Below, in pieces: positions 5,834 through 7,790 of a stretch of DNA of 7,790 nucleotides. The position numbers and the translations under genes were made by a program. Below the pieces are notes generated by a model that saw only the letters and a program-made list of their open reading frames with translations, had not been told where the DNA came from and ran no database searches. Source of the stretch: Adhaeribacter sp. (lineage in GTDB: Bacteria > Bacteroidota > Bacteroidia > Cytophagales > Hymenobacteraceae); NCBI GenBank assembly GCA_028288395.1, contig JAQBNV010000216.1, positions 1-7,790 on the forward strand, read 5' to 3'. Numbering within the stretch: the first letter of the stretch is position 1; each line of letters opens with the position of its first letter.

Positions 5834-6925
5834 TTGCGAAACGTTTTTTTTAGTATTTACTTTGAGCACACCAAAACAAAGCTGTTTTTGTTTCATAATA
5901 TTCATATCGGAGCAGATGCCCTATCAGGTTTAGCCGAATTTTTAAAAAACCGTGCCTTTGATAAGATAGTGGTGCTCACCGATGAAAATACTTACACCCA
6001 TTGTTACCCCATAGTAGAACCATTCCTGCCGCCACACCATTTGATAAAGGTTAAAAGCGGTGAAACCAACAAAAACCTGCAAACCTGCGAAATAATCTGG
6101 GAAGAAATGACCAACCTGCAACTGAACCGCTGGTCGTTGCTGATTAACCTGGGGGGCGGCGTTATCGGTGATATGGGCGGTTTCTGCGCCGGTGTTTTTA
6201 AGCGCGGCATTTATTTTGTGCAGGTGCCCACTACCTTGCTGTCGCAGGTAGATGCCAGCGTGGGAGGCAAAACCGGGATTGATTTCCGGGGTTTTAAAAA
6301 TCACCTGGGCATATTCAAAGAACCGCTTAAAGTATTTATTTACCCGGATTTCCTTAACACTTTACCATTGCCGGAGCTGAAATCCGGCTATGCTGAAATT
6401 ATTAAACACTGGCTGATCTCGAAGAAAGAATCTTTTGCCGAGCAGAAAAATATTGGCCTGCTTACCGAAGACTGGCTGGGCCTGATAACCGAATCAGTTG
6501 GCATAAAAGCTGAAGTAGTAGCCGCCGACCCCCTGGAAAAAGGATTGCGCAAAATATTGAATTTCGGCCATACGGTAGGCCATGCCCTGGAAACCTTCCG
6601 GTTAGAAAAACCCGGACAAGCCTTGATGCACGGCGAAGCCATTGCCGTCGGCATGATTTGCGAAAGCTTCTTATCCAGGAAACGGGGTTTGTTAACTGAT
6701 GACGAGGTTACCCAAATCGAATTATTTATTACGACTATTTACGAAAAGGTGGAAATTAATGCGGCCGATGTACCCGCGATTGCCGAACTGGCACTACAGG
6801 ATAAAAAAAATACCGGCTCTGTAATCAAATGTACGCTGCTGCAGGGCATTGGCCAGGCCATTTACGATCAGCCCATCACCTTAGCAGATATTCAGGAATC
6901 TCTTCATTATTACCGTTCTTTATGA
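5834..6925 (+). CDS. aroB: 3-dehydroquinate synthase
   Basis: AroB converts DAHP to 3-dehydroquinate in the shikimate pathway, using NAD and a metal ion in the cytoplasm. Landmarks, numbered from the TTG start: 'VVLTDENT' (46-53), the NAD loop 'GGGVIGD' (107-113), 'VPTTLLSQVDASVGGKTGID' (131-150), 'GYAEIIKHWLI' (185-195), 'LNFGHTVGHALE' (242-253) and 'HGEAIAVGM' (266-274). By family comparison E188, H246 and H266 are the metal ligands. At 363 codons the length is normal. The start is unusual: an in-frame TAA (5828-5830) sits one codon upstream of TTG 5834, and no ATG or GTG follows before the conserved part. So translation begins at this TTG or at another rare codon, such as TTG 5888, which would give 345 residues. 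The stop overlaps the aroA start as ATGA, making one operon. Confidence 0.93.
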   Translation: MRNVFFSIYFEHTKTKLFLFHNIHIGADALSGLAEFLKNRAFDKIVVLTDENTYTHCYPIVEPFLPPHHLIKVKSGETNKNLQTCEIIWEEMTNLQLNRWSLLINLGGGVIGDMGGFCAGVFKRGIYFVQVPTTLLSQVDASVGGKTGIDFRGFKNHLGIFKEPLKVFIYPDFLNTLPLPELKSGYAEIIKHWLISKKESFAEQKNIGLLTEDWLGLITESVGIKAEVVAADPLEKGLRKILNFGHTVGHALETFRLEKPGQALMHGEAIAVGMICESFLSRKRGLLTDDEVTQIELFITTIYEKVEINAADVPAIAELALQDKKNTGSVIKCTLLQGIGQAIYDQPITLADIQESLHYYRSL

Positions 6926-7790
6926 GTACTACAGGTTCTACCTTAATTTTTATTTCTCATCCCACTCGGGTGCTGGCCGGAACGGTTACGTTGCCCGCCT
7001 CTAAAAGTGAAAGCAACAGGGCTTTGATCATCGAAGCATTATCCGGGGCAGGTTCGCAACTAGATAATTTATCGGAAGCCAACGACACCCGGGTGATTAC
7101 CCGGCTGTTGCAGCAAACCTCCGAAGAATTAAACGCCGAAGATGCCGGCACTGTCATGCGCTTTATGACGGCTTACCTGGCTGTAACAGGGCAAAATAAA
7201 ACCATTACCGGCACTCCCCGCATGTTGCAGCGCCCGATTGGCGTACTGGTTGATGCCTTACGGGAATTAGGCTCCCAAATTGATTATCTGGGGCAGGAGG
7301 GTTATCCGCCGTTGGCATTCCGGGGTATTGATCGCACCCACCATTATCCGGCTACTTTAAAAGTCAGAGGCGATATCAGCAGTCAGTATATTTCGGCATT
7401 GCTTATGGTGGCGCCCCTTTTTCCGCATGGTCTAACACTGGAACTAACCGGTAAAGTGGGTTCCCGCCCATATATCCAGATGACATTGGCCCTGATGAAA
7501 CATTTTGGAGTGGAAAGCAAATTTGAAGGTAACAAGATTCAGGTACCTGCCCAGACTTATCAACAGGCAAGTTATACGATCGAGTCGGATTGGTCGGGGG
7601 CAAGTTACTGGTACAGCCTGGTAGCTCTGGCCCAGGAAGCAACGGTTGAGCTGAAAGGACTTCGCCGGAATTCTTTTCAAGGTGATAGCGCTATTGCAGA
7701 TATTATGTTAAATATAGGAGTGCATACCGTTTACAACCACGACAGTGTTACGCTGACTAAGACAAATAAAAACCAGGTATTTGCCTATGA
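6922..7790 (+). CDS. aroA: 3-phosphoshikimate 1-carboxyvinyltransferase (EPSP synthase), N-terminal part
   Basis: AroA joins phosphoenolpyruvate to shikimate 3-phosphate to make EPSP, the sixth step of the shikimate pathway. The window holds 289 codons, roughly two thirds of a usual 410-430-residue enzyme; the frame is open to the right edge. Landmarks: 'LPASKSESNRAL' (24-35) with K28, S29 and R33 for substrate binding, 'NDTRVITRLL' (54-63), 'DAGTVMRF' (74-81), 'GTPRMLQRPIGVLVDALREL' (97-116), 'YPPLAFRG' (128-135), 'GDISSQYISALLM' (150-162), 'GSRPYIQMT' (180-188) and 'SDWSGASYWYS' (222-232). The S-D-W-S-x-A-S-Y-W form is usual in Bacteroidota as far as I recall. The later catalytic residues are outside the window. 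The ATG at 6922 overlaps the aroB stop by four bases, so the two are translationally coupled. Confidence 0.93.
   Translation, partial: MSTTGSTLIFISHPTRVLAGTVTLPASKSESNRALIIEALSGAGSQLDNLSEANDTRVITRLLQQTSEELNAEDAGTVMRFMTAYLAVTGQNKTITGTPRMLQRPIGVLVDALRELGSQIDYLGQEGYPPLAFRGIDRTHHYPATLKVRGDISSQYISALLMVAPLFPHGLTLELTGKVGSRPYIQMTLALMKHFGVESKFEGNKIQVPAQTYQQASYTIESDWSGASYWYSLVALAQEATVELKGLRRNSFQGDSAIADIMLNIGVHTVYNHDSVTLTKTNKNQVFAY

Noticed and set aside
5844..5851. T8 run near the aroB start as a possible frameshift that hides an ATG
   Set aside because: I checked all three frames upstream of the run: each reaches a stop within about 35 bases and none contains an ATG, so a frameshift would not restore a normal start.

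Overview
The window looks like chromosome from a Bacteroidota bacterium, most likely of the order Cytophagales (Hymenobacter/Pontibacter/Adhaeribacter-like). The reasons are the TonB protein with the Bacteroidota N-terminus 'LDDIVFEGRNKAYGAY', a Bacteroidota-type ECF sigma factor, stand-alone proline dehydrogenase, start codons without Shine-Dalgarno sequences, and several TAnnTTTG boxes (the -7 element of the Bacteroidota housekeeping sigma factor) ahead of genes. The genus is an inference. There is no rRNA, tRNA, CRISPR array, insertion sequence or phage gene.

Layout, left to right. (1) 1-849, minus: the N-terminal 283 residues of a tail-specific (S41) protease, cut by the window edge. (2) 850-1128: an AT-rich spacer without a gene. 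(3) 1129-2547: an ECF sigma factor and, overlapping its end by 11 bases, a membrane protein joining an anti-sigma zinc finger to a periplasmic TonB C-terminal domain (both minus), then a control region with a perfect 9-10-9 inverted repeat. (4) 2548-3363, plus: a full-length TonB protein, divergent from the sigma gene. (5) 3378-3442: a perfect 29-bp stem that probably ends transcription from both sides. (6) 3446-4186, minus: a stress-type protein with an Asn/Ser-rich head and a glycine-zipper-like hydrophobic core. Upstream of it lies a 300-base spacer with two direct repeats exactly 20 bp apart. (7) 4487-5683, minus: proline dehydrogenase. (8) 5834-6925 and 6922-7790, plus: aroB and aroA of the shikimate pathway, overlapping by four bases, with aroA cut by the right edge.

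The housekeeping parts are ordinary: proline catabolism, aromatic amino acid synthesis and periplasmic proteolysis. The part worth attention is 1129-3363. A sigma factor, an anti-sigma protein that itself carries a TonB C-terminal domain, and a true TonB protein share one divergent control region. By inference, the anti-sigma may read the state of outer-membrane transport directly, by binding a transporter's TonB box or competing with TonB, instead of using a FecR-type domain. No outer-membrane receptor is in the window, so the partner is unknown.
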